A stretch of 64,000 nt of DNA from assembly GCF_004000865.1 (NCBI RefSeq), contig NZ_BIMB01000029.1:22520-86519 (forward strand). Reading direction: 5' to 3'. A program made the position numbers and the translations under genes. Of this stretch, positions 44,030-52,318 are shown in pieces. How positions within the stretch are numbered: the first letter of the stretch is position 1; each line of letters starts with the position of its first letter. The stretch comes from Paenibacillus elgii NBRC 100335 (GTDB lineage: Bacteria; Bacillota; Bacilli; Paenibacillales; NBRC-103111). The notes under the pieces were generated by a model. It was given only the letters and a program-made list of their open reading frames with translations, made no database searches and was not told the origin of the DNA.

Positions 44030-45370
44030 ATGAACAAAGCGGCTACAACGGGAGTCCTGTTGACCCTCTCGCTTTCGCTCCTCGCCGGCTGCGGCTCGGG
44101 TGGAGACCAAGCGGGTACAGGCGGCAGCGCGGGCGGAGACAAAGGAAAAGCGTCCGATAAAGTAAAGCTTTCGCTCTGGCATAACTTCACCGGGGACGAT
44201 CTGCGCGCCAAAACGATGCGCGGGATCATGGAGCAGTACAAGAAGGATCACTCGAACGTAGAATTGGATATTCAGGGCATTCCGCCCGATGGTTACAGAG
44301 CCCGTTTGAAAACGGTTGCGGCGGCGAACGAAATGCCCGACTTGTTTGTGATGTGGCCAGGCGTCATGACCAAAGAATTTGCCGGAGGCGATCTGCTTCA
44401 GCCGATCAACCCGCTGCTGGACAGCAAAGCGGATTGGAAGAACGGCTTCCTGCCAAGCTCCTTCGATGACTTCACGCTGAACGGCAACATCTATGCCGCT
44501 CCGATGGGGCTGTCGCCGACGTCGATTTTATACTACAACAAAGCCATATTCGATAAACACAATGTCAAGCCGCCGAAAACGTGGGATGACATGATGAGCT
44601 TGGTCGAAACGTTCAAGAAAGAAAAAATAACACCGATCGCTCTCGGTAACAAAGCGGCTTGGCTGGCGCAGTCCAGTATTTTGAGCTCCTTGGCCGACCG
44701 CGTGACGGGAACGGAATGGTTCCTGAACGCAGCCGAGCAAAAAGGCGCGAAGTTCACCGATCCGGAATTCGTGCAGGCGCTGACATACCTGCAGCAGCTT
44801 GGCAAAGCCGGCGCGTTCCAGGACGGCTTCAACAGCATCGATAACACGCAGATGGAGCAAATGTTCGCGCAAGGCAAAGCGGCAATGATGATCGACGGCG
44901 GCTGGGCACTGACGAACCTTGCGGCCAATGCGTCCAAAGAAGTGCTGGACGGCATGGACGTAACGGTGCTGCCTTCCGTTCCGAACGGCAAAGGCGATCC
45001 GAACTCGCTTGCCGGCGTCGTCGGAACCGGTCTCGGTATGAGCAAGAAGACGTCCGGCGCAAGCAAAGAAGCGGCGTACGAACTGATCTATGCCATGTCC
45101 GGCCCGGCGGCGCAGAAGGCGACGCTGGAAAGCAACCAGCTCGTCAGCTACAAGGTCGATCTCGACACAAGCAAGGTGTCCTCGCTGTTCGCCAAAGTCC
45201 ACAACATGGTAGGCACCGTGAAACGGACGCCGGTTTATGACGGACGCCTGAGCTCGGCCGCAGCCGATGTCGTGAACAACGGCCTGCAGGAGCTGCTCAT
45301 GGGCGCCAAACCCGAAGACATAGCGAAGAAAATTCAAGACGCGCAAGCCAAATCGGTCGGCGCAAAATAA
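44030..45370 (+). CDS. Carbohydrate ABC transporter substrate-binding lipoprotein
   Basis: 446 residues from ATG 44030, with AAGGAGGGTTCGTAAG upstream. A lipoprotein signal (lipobox LLAGC) and Gly-rich linker precede a SBP_bac_1 (MalE-like) domain: SLWHNFTGDD, PLSPTSILYYNKAIFDKH-like segment, and FAQGKAAMMIDGGWAL. It should bind an oligosaccharide or sugar derivative. A TATACT box lies at 43988-43993. Followed by a strong stem-loop and two permease genes. Regulated, I infer, by the YesM/YesN pair upstream. Confidence 0.9.
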   Translation: MNKAATTGVLLTLSLSLLAGCGSGGDQAGTGGSAGGDKGKASDKVKLSLWHNFTGDDLRAKTMRGIMEQYKKDHSNVELDIQGIPPDGYRARLKTVAAANEMPDLFVMWPGVMTKEFAGGDLLQPINPLLDSKADWKNGFLPSSFDDFTLNGNIYAAPMGLSPTSILYYNKAIFDKHNVKPPKTWDDMMSLVETFKKEKITPIALGNKAAWLAQSSILSSLADRVTGTEWFLNAAEQKGAKFTDPEFVQALTYLQQLGKAGAFQDGFNSIDNTQMEQMFAQGKAAMMIDGGWALTNLAANASKEVLDGMDVTVLPSVPNGKGDPNSLAGVVGTGLGMSKKTSGASKEAAYELIYAMSGPAAQKATLESNQLVSYKVDLDTSKVSSLFAKVHNMVGTVKRTPVYDGRLSSAAADVVNNGLQELLMGAKPEDIAKKIQDAQAKSVGAK

Positions 45371-45380
45371 GATGGGCCGC

Positions 45381-45413
45381 GCGATTCCAGCTCTTCACCG
45401 GGGCTGGAATCGC
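45381..45413 (+). other. Intercistronic stem-loop after the sugar-binding protein gene
   Basis: GCGATTCCAGC (45381-45391) is perfectly complementary to GCTGGAATCGC (45403-45413). No T tract follows, so it more likely protects the upstream message than terminates it. Confidence 0.65.
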
Positions 45414-45439
45414 CAGTTCCGGAAGAAGGAGGGGATTCC

Positions 45440-46315
45440 ATGACGGCAGCGGCACGTATTCGAGGGTTTATTGCGATAGGTCTTCTCCCGGCCACGCTGA
45501 TTTTCGTCTTTTTCGCGATTATACCGATTTTCTGGTCCGCGTATTACGGCTTTTTCGATTGGAAAGGCATCGGGGCTGCGAAGTTCATCGGCTTCGACAA
45601 CTACGTGGAAGTGGTCCGCGACCCGATTTTCTGGCTTTCGTTTAAAAACAACATGCTAATTGTCGCCGCTTCGGTGTTCGGTCAAATTCCGATCGCGCTT
45701 ATTCTGGCGCTTGTGCTTACAAGCAGCTCGCTCTTTCAGCGGATGATCCGCGCTTCGGTATTTATGCCGATGGTGCTTTCCTCGGTTGTCGTGGGGATCA
45801 TTTGGAGCTACATTTACCACCCACAAATCGGCATTTTGAACTTCCTGCTCGATGCCCTCGGCCTCGAATCCTGGAAGATGCAATGGTTATCCGATCCGAA
45901 AATTTCCATGTATATGCTCATGATCCCGATTATTTGGAACTACATCGGGCCGTACATGATTATGTTTATCGCCGCGCTGCAAAATATTTCCCCGGAAATT
46001 GACGACGCTTCGCGAATCGACGGTGTCGGGCCGGTGCGGAAATTGTTCTCGATCACCCTGCCGATGATTTGGGATACGATCAAGGTTGCCGTCGTGCTCT
46101 GCATCTCGGGCAGCTTGAAGGCCTTCGACCTGATCTACGTTATGACAAACGGCGGACCGGCGCACTCGACCGAGCTGCTCGCTTCGTATATGTACAACAA
46201 CACGTTCAACGTCTTCCGCTTCGGCTACGGCAGCGCTGTATCGACGGCAATCATTATTCTCAGCCTGCTGCTGATCCTGGGAAGCCAATACCTCATGAAA
46301 CGCAATTACCGATAA
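45440..46315 (+). CDS. Carbohydrate ABC transporter permease, MalF-type
   Basis: 291 residues from ATG 45440, with AAGGAGGGGATTCC upstream. Six membrane segments. The EAA coupling loop is visible as DDASRIDGVGPVRKLFSITLP near residue 195. It forms the channel with the permease encoded 19 bp downstream. No ATPase gene exists in this operon; such CUT1 systems normally borrow an MsmX-type ATPase encoded elsewhere. Confidence 0.9.
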   Translation: MTAAARIRGFIAIGLLPATLIFVFFAIIPIFWSAYYGFFDWKGIGAAKFIGFDNYVEVVRDPIFWLSFKNNMLIVAASVFGQIPIALILALVLTSSSLFQRMIRASVFMPMVLSSVVVGIIWSYIYHPQIGILNFLLDALGLESWKMQWLSDPKISMYMLMIPIIWNYIGPYMIMFIAALQNISPEIDDASRIDGVGPVRKLFSITLPMIWDTIKVAVVLCISGSLKAFDLIYVMTNGGPAHSTELLASYMYNNTFNVFRFGYGSAVSTAIIILSLLLILGSQYLMKRNYR

Positions 46316-46334
46316 CCGAAAGGAGGGACCCGTC

Positions 46335-47204
46335 ATGGAACAAGCTTTGTCAGTAAAAACGGGAAGCGTCACGGGCAAAGCGGGGGCAAAATGGAGCCGC
46401 GGGCTAATTAACGTCCTGCTCACGATTTACGCCCTTGTTACGCTTTATCCTCTGTTCTGGCTGTTCGTCAGCTCTTTTAAAACGAACGAAGAGTTTCATT
46501 CCAAGCCGTTCTCCTTGCCGGAGGTATGGCAGTGGGACAACTTCGTACGGGCTTGGGAAGTATCGGCGATGGGAACGTCGCTTGTCAACTCGACCATCGT
46601 TACCGTCTTGTCGTTGGCTTTGACACTGGTACTCGGCGCGCTGGCGGCTTACGTATTGGCACGCTTTGATTTCAAACTGAAGCCTTTGTTCATGGGCTTG
46701 TTCTTGCTCGGCATGCTCATTCCGATTCACAGCACGCTCGTGCCGCTCTTCGTCCTGATGAAAAAGGTCGGGCTGCTCGATACGTATGCGGCGCTCGTAT
46801 TCCCTTATACGGCATTTGAGCTGCCGCTGGCGATCTTCGTCGTCGCGGCATACTTGACCGCGATTCCGAAGGAGATCGAAGAAGCCGCACTGATCGACGG
46901 CACGGGGTATTGGGGCATCTTCTTCCGCATGATGCTGCCGCTTAGCTTGCCAGCCTTGTCGACCATAGCGATTCTTGGCTTTTTGCGGTTCTGGAACGAC
47001 TTCGCGTTCGCGCTCGTCTTTATCAGCAAGCCCGCTTTAAAAACGATTCCGCTCAGCTTGTCCGTCTTTGCGACGGGGTATGCGACCGACTACAAGCTGA
47101 CGATGGCTGCGATGTCGATCGCGGTGCTGCCGACCATTATCGTCTACCTGCTGTTCCAGGAGCAGATTATGAAAGGGATGACGGCCGGGGCGGTCAAGGG
47201 ATAA
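46335..47204 (+). CDS. Carbohydrate ABC transporter permease, MalG-type
   Basis: 289 residues from ATG 46335, with AAAGGAGGGACCCGTC upstream. Six membrane segments with the MalG-type EAA loop EEAALIDGTGYWGIFFRMM near residue 180 and the FLRFWNDFAFAL segment near 212. It ends in TAGAVKG, as in CUT1 inner-membrane partners. Pairs with the MalF-type permease just upstream. Confidence 0.9.
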   Translation: MEQALSVKTGSVTGKAGAKWSRGLINVLLTIYALVTLYPLFWLFVSSFKTNEEFHSKPFSLPEVWQWDNFVRAWEVSAMGTSLVNSTIVTVLSLALTLVLGALAAYVLARFDFKLKPLFMGLFLLGMLIPIHSTLVPLFVLMKKVGLLDTYAALVFPYTAFELPLAIFVVAAYLTAIPKEIEEAALIDGTGYWGIFFRMMLPLSLPALSTIAILGFLRFWNDFAFALVFISKPALKTIPLSLSVFATGYATDYKLTMAAMSIAVLPTIIVYLLFQEQIMKGMTAGAVKG

Positions 47205-47235
47205 ATTGATCGCATGCGGGGAGAAATATTTGCTA

Positions 47236-47264
47236 TTCACAGATTTGGACAAATGTGGTAGTAT
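47236..47264 (+). promoter_or_regulatory. Internal promoter before the dehydrogenase gene
   Basis: TTCACA (47236-47241), 17 bp, TAGTAT (47259-47264), 25 bp before the start at 47289. The catabolic genes could thus be expressed apart from the transporter. Confidence 0.55.
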
Positions 47265-47288
47265 CCGGGTGGAGAGAGGGGGATCAGC

Positions 47289-48347
47289 ATGGCTGGTTTG
47301 AAAGTAGCTGTGATTGGCGCAGGTTCAATTTCGGAAATGCATTTAACTTCGTATCAAAATCATCCCGAGGCAGAGCTCGTCGCCGTCTGCGACTTGGTGG
47401 AAGAACGGGCGCGGCAGGCCGCCGACAAGTTCGGCGCGAAAAAGGTGTACACCGATTACCGCGAGCTTCTGGCGGACCCGGAAGTGGAAGCGGTCAGCAT
47501 CTGCACCTGGAACAACTCTCATGGCGAGATCAGCATTGCGGCGCTCGAAGCGGGCAAGCATGTACTGTGTGAAAAGCCGCTGTGCACGACCGTCGATAAG
47601 GCGCTTGAGGTGGAAGCGGCGGTTCGCCGGAGCGGCAAGCTGCTGCAGGTCGGCTTCGTGCGCCGGTACGGAACGAATACCACGGTGCTGAAAAAGTTCA
47701 TCGACGCGGGCGAGCTCGGCGAGATCTATTATGCGAAAGCGTCCTACCTGCGGCGGCTCGGCAATCCGGGCGGCTGGTTCTCGGACACCGAGCGTTCGGG
47801 CGGCGGGCCGCTGCTCGACATCGGCGTGCATGTGATCGATCTGTGCTGGTACTTGATGGGCCGTCCGAAAGTGAAATCGGTGACGGGCAATACGTACAAG
47901 AAGCTCGGCAACCGCTCGAACGTGCAACATTTGAGCTATTATCAGGCGGCGGACTTCGATGCTTCCAAAAACACCGTCGAGGACATGGCGAATGCTTTGA
48001 TCCGCTTTGAGAACGGCGCTTCGCTAATGGTGGACGTCAGCTTTACGCTGCATGCGAAGAGCAACGAGGTGGCCGTGAAAATATTCGGCGAGCGGGGCGG
48101 CACGGAGGTCGAGCCAGACTTTACGATCGTCACGGAAAAGCACGATACGATTTTGAACGTGACGCCGCAGATCGACAATGCGAGCTTTGATTTTATGGCA
48201 GGCTTCCAGAACGAAATCAATACCTTCGTCGACTGCTGTCTCGGAAGGGCCGAACTGATCAGTCCGGTCGAAGACGGCGTAGAGCTGACCAAGATTATCT
48301 CCGGCATCTACGAGTCGAGCGAAAAAGGCATCGAAATTCAATTCTAA
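47289..48347 (+). CDS. Gfo/Idh/MocA-family NAD(P)-dependent dehydrogenase
   Basis: 352 residues from ATG 47289, behind GGAGAGAGGGGGATCAGC. The Rossmann fold starts with LKVAVIGAGSISEMHL. The family signature CEKPLCTTVDKALE (EKP) lies near residue 97 and GGGPLLDIGVHVIDLCWYL near 173, with the catalytic His in IGVHVID. Such enzymes oxidise inositols, sugars or their derivatives at one carbon. Adjacent TIM-barrel isomerases suggest an inositol-like or keto-sugar route; the exact substrate is open. Confidence 0.88.
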   Translation: MAGLKVAVIGAGSISEMHLTSYQNHPEAELVAVCDLVEERARQAADKFGAKKVYTDYRELLADPEVEAVSICTWNNSHGEISIAALEAGKHVLCEKPLCTTVDKALEVEAAVRRSGKLLQVGFVRRYGTNTTVLKKFIDAGELGEIYYAKASYLRRLGNPGGWFSDTERSGGGPLLDIGVHVIDLCWYLMGRPKVKSVTGNTYKKLGNRSNVQHLSYYQAADFDASKNTVEDMANALIRFENGASLMVDVSFTLHAKSNEVAVKIFGERGGTEVEPDFTIVTEKHDTILNVTPQIDNASFDFMAGFQNEINTFVDCCLGRAELISPVEDGVELTKIISGIYESSEKGIEIQF

Positions 48348-48351
48348 AACC

Positions 48352-48419
48352 AAGTCCGGTGAACGGCGCGCTGTGCGGTGGAAGAAAGATCCGTCGGCTC
48401 TGCCTCGTTCACCGGACTT
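48352..48419 (+). other. Long intercistronic stem-loop between dehydrogenase and isomerase genes
   Basis: AAGTCCGGTGAACG (48352-48365) is perfectly complementary to CGTTCACCGGACTT (48406-48419) across a 40-nt loop. There is no T tract. Similar in style to 45381-45413 in the same operon. Confidence 0.65.
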
Positions 48420-48441
48420 CTGAATATGGAGGAGAGCGGAG

Positions 48442-49317
48442 ATGAAATTGACGAACAAAATCGGCGTGATCGTCGACAGCTTCGGTGTCGGGGTTCGCGA
48501 AGGACTGCGCAAGGCGAAGGAGGTCGGCGCCGACGGCGTACAGATTTATGCGGTCAGCGGCGAGATGGACCCGGCCGCGCTGACGGCGGAGGCCAGACGT
48601 GAGCTGAAAGCATACATCGCTTCGCTGGGGCTCGAAATTTCCGCGCTCTGCGGCGATCTGGGAGGGCATGGCTTTCAGGACGGCGCGGCCAACCCGGCGA
48701 AGGTCGAGAAGTCGAAGCGCATTCTCGATCTGGCGCTCGATCTCGGCACCAACATCGTAACGACACATATCGGCATTGTGCCCGAGGATACGAGCGGCGA
48801 AGTGTACCACAATATGCAGACGGCCTGTGAGACGCTCGGACAGTATGCCAAGAGCTGCGGCGCATATTTTGCCATCGAGACCGGCCCGGAGCGGTCCGCT
48901 CATCTGAAAAGCTTCTTGGATACGCTCAGTACGAACGGCGTCTCGGTGAACTTCGATCCTGCGAACATGGTCATGGTTACGGGAGACGACCCGGTGGAGG
49001 GCGTGCGGCTGCTTAAGGATTACATCGTCCATACACATGTGAAGGACGGCATCCGGTTCCGCGAGGTAGACCCGCGCGAGGTATACGGGGCGCTCGGCTT
49101 CGAGCCAATGGATCATGGCAAAATTGCGCAGATGGTCACGTCCGGCGAAATTTTCAAGGAAGTGCCGCTTGGCGAAGGGAAGGTGCCGTTCGACGCTTAT
49201 TTTGCTGCGCTTCAGGAGATCGGCTATCAAGGCTATCTGACGATCGAGCGTGAGGTCGGCGTACAGCCGGAAGTCGACATCCGGCTGGCGGTCGATTTTA
49301 TTCGGCGATATAAATAA
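48442..49317 (+). CDS. Sugar phosphate isomerase/epimerase (xylose-isomerase-like TIM barrel)
   Basis: 291 residues from ATG 48442, behind GGAGGAGAGCGGAG. An AP_endonuc_2/IolE-type barrel: GVIVDSFGVGVREGL at the first strand, ALCGDLGGHGF, YFAIETGPE (metal Glu), VNFDPANMVM (metal Asp), HTHVKDG (metal His) and a C-terminal GYLTIERE (metal Glu). It should isomerise, epimerise or dehydrate the keto-sugar made by the upstream dehydrogenase. Paralogous to the next gene, 51 bp away. Confidence 0.87.
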   Translation: MKLTNKIGVIVDSFGVGVREGLRKAKEVGADGVQIYAVSGEMDPAALTAEARRELKAYIASLGLEISALCGDLGGHGFQDGAANPAKVEKSKRILDLALDLGTNIVTTHIGIVPEDTSGEVYHNMQTACETLGQYAKSCGAYFAIETGPERSAHLKSFLDTLSTNGVSVNFDPANMVMVTGDDPVEGVRLLKDYIVHTHVKDGIRFREVDPREVYGALGFEPMDHGKIAQMVTSGEIFKEVPLGEGKVPFDAYFAALQEIGYQGYLTIEREVGVQPEVDIRLAVDFIRRYK

Positions 49318-49368
49318 CGAACGCAAGCAATGGAAAACTCGGTGAATAACAGCGGAGGAGCGACGAGC

Positions 49369-50211
49369 ATGAAAATTGCGCTGAGCGTATGGAGCGTTCA
49401 TTCTTATTTCAACAGCGGTGAATGGTCGCATGCGGATTTGGCTGAGTTTGTAGCCAAGGAGACGAAAGCGACCGGCATCGAAGTGCTAACGCGGTATTGG
49501 AAGCCGGAGGAGCTGGAAAGCTTCCGCGCTACGCTCGACCGCCATAACTTGGAAGTAGCCGCGATCGGGGCGTCGAACAACTTCTCCTTCAGCGATCCGG
49601 CCAAGCGGGCAGAGCAGGTTCGCGAGATAACGGGCGCGGTCGATTTGGCCCGCACACTTGGCACCCGCGTCGTACGTGTATTCTCCGGCGACGTACCGCC
49701 GGACGGCAGCTCCTATGACGAGGTCAAAGGCTGGATCGTCGAAGGCTTGCAGAAAGCCGCTGCCTACGCTGCGGAGAAGGACGTTTTGCTGTGCCTGGAG
49801 AACCACGGCGTATTCGCCGGAAAGGCCGACCAGGTGCTCGGTATCTTACAGGAAGTAAACTCGCCGTTCCTGCGCAGCACGTTCGATACGGGCAATTTCC
49901 TGCTCGTGAACGAGCACCCGGGAGAAGCGCTAGAGACGCTATATGAGCAAGTCGCCCATGTGCACTTCAAGGACTTCGTCCGCGTGGACGAGCATTACGA
50001 AGGGCGTTCATATCAAGCATTGTCCGGCGACCGGTTTGCCGGGCGCATCGCCGGCGAAGGCAGCATCAATCTGAACAGCCTGATGACAAGGCTGCGTCAC
50101 GCGGACTACGACGGCTGGCTGACCGTCGAGTACGAAGGCGACGACGAGCAAAAATTCGGTGCAATCCGTTCGGTCGCAAACCTGGACCGAATTTTATCTA
50201 CTATTATATAG
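49369..50211 (+). CDS. Sugar phosphate isomerase/epimerase (second TIM-barrel paralogue)
   Basis: 280 residues from ATG 49369, with GCGGAGGAG 8-9 nt upstream; an ATG at 49330 is in frame but has no SD. Same fold as the gene before it: VAAIGASNNFSF, LLCLENHGVFAG (metal Glu), RSTFDTGNFLLVN (metal Asp), VHFKDFV (metal His), GWLTVEYEG (metal Glu). Two such barrels beside a Gfo/Idh enzyme recall iolG/iolE/iolH-like pathways. Its stop lies against the left edge of structured element 2. Confidence 0.86.
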   Translation: MKIALSVWSVHSYFNSGEWSHADLAEFVAKETKATGIEVLTRYWKPEELESFRATLDRHNLEVAAIGASNNFSFSDPAKRAEQVREITGAVDLARTLGTRVVRVFSGDVPPDGSSYDEVKGWIVEGLQKAAAYAAEKDVLLCLENHGVFAGKADQVLGILQEVNSPFLRSTFDTGNFLLVNEHPGEALETLYEQVAHVHFKDFVRVDEHYEGRSYQALSGDRFAGRIAGEGSINLNSLMTRLRHADYDGWLTVEYEGDDEQKFGAIRSVANLDRILSTII

Positions 50212-50540
50212 ACGCAAAAAAGAGGGCGTTCACGCCCCAAGGTGTCTGGAATGTGGTCTAAACAAAAATAGAGATAATACATAGGTGGGGTATCCACTGG
50301 AGAAGCGATAGCGGCCGCCTTTGTCTTCGGGAAATATCCGCTACTAAGCGGCTTCAATAAAAATTTCCCGATGACCCGGGGTCCCCGCAAAGTAATCGGA
50401 CTAAGCTTCCCCGATTCAACTTCACTTTGTGGGGTGGAGCAGCGGTCGGAAGTGGATACCCTACCCCCACGTACACCTCTATTATCTCACCTGACCACTT
50501 TCTCACAGTCTGAAGGGCATCCAAGCCCTCTTTTTTGCGT
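50212..50540. repeat. Nested-palindrome structured element, copy 2, between convergent genes
   Basis: A 329-bp non-coding element. The outer arms ACGCAAAAAAGAGGGC (50212-50227) and GCCCTCTTTTTTGCGT (50525-50540) are perfect complements. The core arms GGTGGGGTATCCAC (50284-50297) and GTGGATACCCTACC (50452-50465) pair with one G-U. Inside, CCCCGCAAAGT (50383-50393) pairs with ACTTTGTGGGG (50424-50434), enclosing AATCGG/CCGATT (50394-50399 and 50411-50416). Each end forms an outward terminator: leftward GGGCGT/ACGCCC plus TCTTTTTT, rightward AGGGC/GCCCT plus CTTTTTT. Blocks GGTGGGGTAT, CCGCCTTTG and GGATA..CCC.ACC recur in copy 1 at 9381. Confidence 0.78.
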
Positions 50541-50543
50541 TCC

Positions 50544-51017
50544 TCACTCCGCAAATCGGTCCGCCACCGAGCTGGCGCCGAACGACATCGGCTTAATCCG
50601 CGCTTCGTAGCCGACGGAGGTGACCCAGCCGCAAATTTCCTGAATCAGCACCTTCGTTTCGCCCTGCTGACCGATATCGATGTGAATTTCCAACGGCCAT
50701 TGGGAAGTCAGGTCGCTCATTCCGCTGCGGTTCAACAGCTCGACCAGCTCCAGGCTGAGCTCGGTTTCGCGGTATATGCGCGTGCGCAGGTCGAAGAGCG
50801 GGCGGCTGCTCCGTTTGCGATAAAAAAAGCGGGCTCCCTTGCCGATCCGGTGAATGATAACGGCCGTGACGAGCGTCGTGCTGCGCCGGGTCGTATGGGA
50901 ATCCGTTCCGATAACCAATTTATAGCTTGCTTCCTGATCTTCTTGGACAAAGTCGTGCAGGATTTTAACCATTTCCTCCAATGCAACGGAACCTCTAGTC
51001 GGGCTAAGGAACATCAT
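50544..51017 (-). CDS. YkuK-family ribonuclease H-like protein (DUF458)
   Basis: 157 residues from ATG 51017, with GGAGGGAG upstream. KLVIGTDSHTTRR near residue 33 is the family's acidic strand in an RNase-H-like fold. HIDIGQQGETKVLIQEICGWV and the C-terminal KPMSFGASSVADRF are also typical of the YkuK group. Nuclease activity is not shown for the family to my knowledge. Its stop is 3 bp from the right edge of structured element 2, which serves as its terminator. Confidence 0.85.
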   Translation of the reverse strand: MMFLSPTRGSVALEEMVKILHDFVQEDQEASYKLVIGTDSHTTRRSTTLVTAVIIHRIGKGARFFYRKRSSRPLFDLRTRIYRETELSLELVELLNRSGMSDLTSQWPLEIHIDIGQQGETKVLIQEICGWVTSVGYEARIKPMSFGASSVADRFAE

Positions 51018-51371
51018 CTGTTATCCAACTCCCTCCAAGATTGAAAATGACCCCATAACTATAGTTTACGCCAAAAATCGTTAAAATAGTTTAAATTTAC
51101 AGCGGCTCGACTGGAATCGGAACTTGGAACTCAACGGGTAGTCAACAGAAAAGCGCAGGATCTAAAGAGGTGCAAAAAGAGGATTGGTGCAATAGAGCAG
51201 AGCGTGCTAAACATAAGTTGTTCATATAAAAAGAGCTAGGTCCCTTAAAAAAGAGCCTAAGCCTTATGGCTCAGGCCAATGAAAAAAACATCCTCTTTTA
51301 TTGTAAAATAACGGGGGACCAAATTCAAATCGTTAGACAGCGGTAAATTTTAATAAAATTCTGAAAAATAA
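51018..51371. other. Gene-free stretch with a long-range inverted repeat
   Basis: No ORF of note. AAAAGAGGAT (51175-51184) is complementary to ATCCTCTTTT (51290-51299), 105 bp apart, and GAGCC/GGCTC arms lie between. It may fold in RNA but lacks a clear terminator shape. Nothing else recognised. Confidence 0.35.
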
Positions 51372-51400
51372 TTCAAAATAGAGCGCTTTCATCATATAAT
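51372..51400 (+). promoter_or_regulatory. Promoter of the 43-codon ORF with a cre-like site in its spacer
   Basis: TTCAAA (51372-51377), 17 bp, TATAAT (51395-51400). The spacer contains ATAGAGCGCTTTCAT (51378-51392), whose complement matches the CcpA consensus WTGNAANCGNWNNCW at 14 of 15 positions. Confidence 0.6.
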
Positions 51401-51446
51401 GGAATTAACCTGTCAGCGGCATCGCTGTAAAAGGAGGCTTGGCACC

Positions 51447-51578
51447 ATGGAGGGGAGATTTTCCGTCGGACTCGTTATAGGAACGATGCTCAGTATACCG
51501 CTGTGGGTATCCGCTATCGGGTGGATGAGGCTCGCTGGTTCCGCCGTAGAATATTTATTCCGTCATCATCTCATCTAA
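51447..51578 (+). CDS. Small membrane protein, 43 residues
   Basis: ATG 51447 to TAA 51578, with AAGGAGG 9 nt upstream, a convincing promoter at 51372 and a strong terminator at 51655. The product starts MEGRFSVGLVIGTMLSIPLW, continues through one hydrophobic membrane span (about 7-33) and ends in a short polar tail with RHH. No family is recognised. The complete set of expression signals makes it a likely gene despite its size. Confidence 0.65.
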   Translation: MEGRFSVGLVIGTMLSIPLWVSAIGWMRLAGSAVEYLFRHHLI

Positions 51579-51654
51579 TGATCGGACAGAGTGCTATGAA
51601 GATGGCCTGGGGACTCGTCCCGGACGTCTTGCTCCTCCGTTTGACTATCGTCAT

Positions 51655-51707
51655 AAGACCGCACTTTCCGCAGGCGAAAGCTTCCGGAAGAACGCGGTCT
51701 TTTCTTT
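51655..51707 (+). terminator. Terminator downstream of the 43-codon ORF
   Basis: AAGACCGC (51655-51662) pairs with GCGGTCTT (51694-51701) with an inner TTCCG/CGGAA stem, then TTTTCTTT. Confidence 0.82.
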
Positions 51708-51808
51708 GTCCGCGATGAAGCGGGGCATGTTCCTTTTTGTCGAAAAAACAGGTAAAATAAAGGAAATACGCCTGTTATTCGTACAATTAGGAAGGGGAGA
51801 GAGCACGT

Positions 51809-52318
51809 ATGAAAATGATGCCGCGTCCGCTCAAAAAGCCGGAATCGGGAATCAAGGTCAAAGCGGGGACGGCTTGCCTTTTTCTGCTGCTGACGCTTCC
51901 CTGGCCTGTCGCGCAAGCAGGTTTTATGGACCGGGTGAAAGACATCTACGACATGCCGGAGCAAATCGGCCAGCTTCAGAATCAATATAACGAGACGAAG
52001 CAGGAGCTGGAGCGAAACCGGGAGCGGCTTGAGACGACGCTCAAGCGCTCGGAGGAAGCCGCAGAGCAGTACAAAGCGACGGAGCAGCGGCTGCTGGAGG
52101 AAAATCACGAGCTCCGCAGCCGCAACGAGCAATTGGAGCACCTGATCCGGCGCTTGGAAGAAGCGGAGCAGGCGAGTGCGCAACGCACGAGACAAATCGT
52201 TCGGACGGCGTTGGCGGGAGTGCTGCTTGTTGTGCTTTATTTTGTTCTGATGCGAGTGATTCGGCTGGCCGTATGGCGCCGGAACCGCAGCGCAAGTCAC
52301 CGGGGAGGGAACAGATGA
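51809..52318 (+). CDS. Exported coiled-coil membrane protein of unknown function
   Basis: 169 residues from ATG 51809, behind GGGGAGAGAGCACGT. A signal-like hydrophobic stretch (about 18-37, ending AQAG) is followed by a charged Glu/Arg/Gln heptad region (about 50-128) predicted as coiled coil. A second membrane span (about 133-152) and a basic tail close the protein. The stop overlaps the next gene's start by 4 bp, so the two are translated together. Function not recognised. Confidence 0.68.
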   Translation: MKMMPRPLKKPESGIKVKAGTACLFLLLTLPWPVAQAGFMDRVKDIYDMPEQIGQLQNQYNETKQELERNRERLETTLKRSEEAAEQYKATEQRLLEENHELRSRNEQLEHLIRRLEEAEQASAQRTRQIVRTALAGVLLVVLYFVLMRVIRLAVWRRNRSASHRGGNR

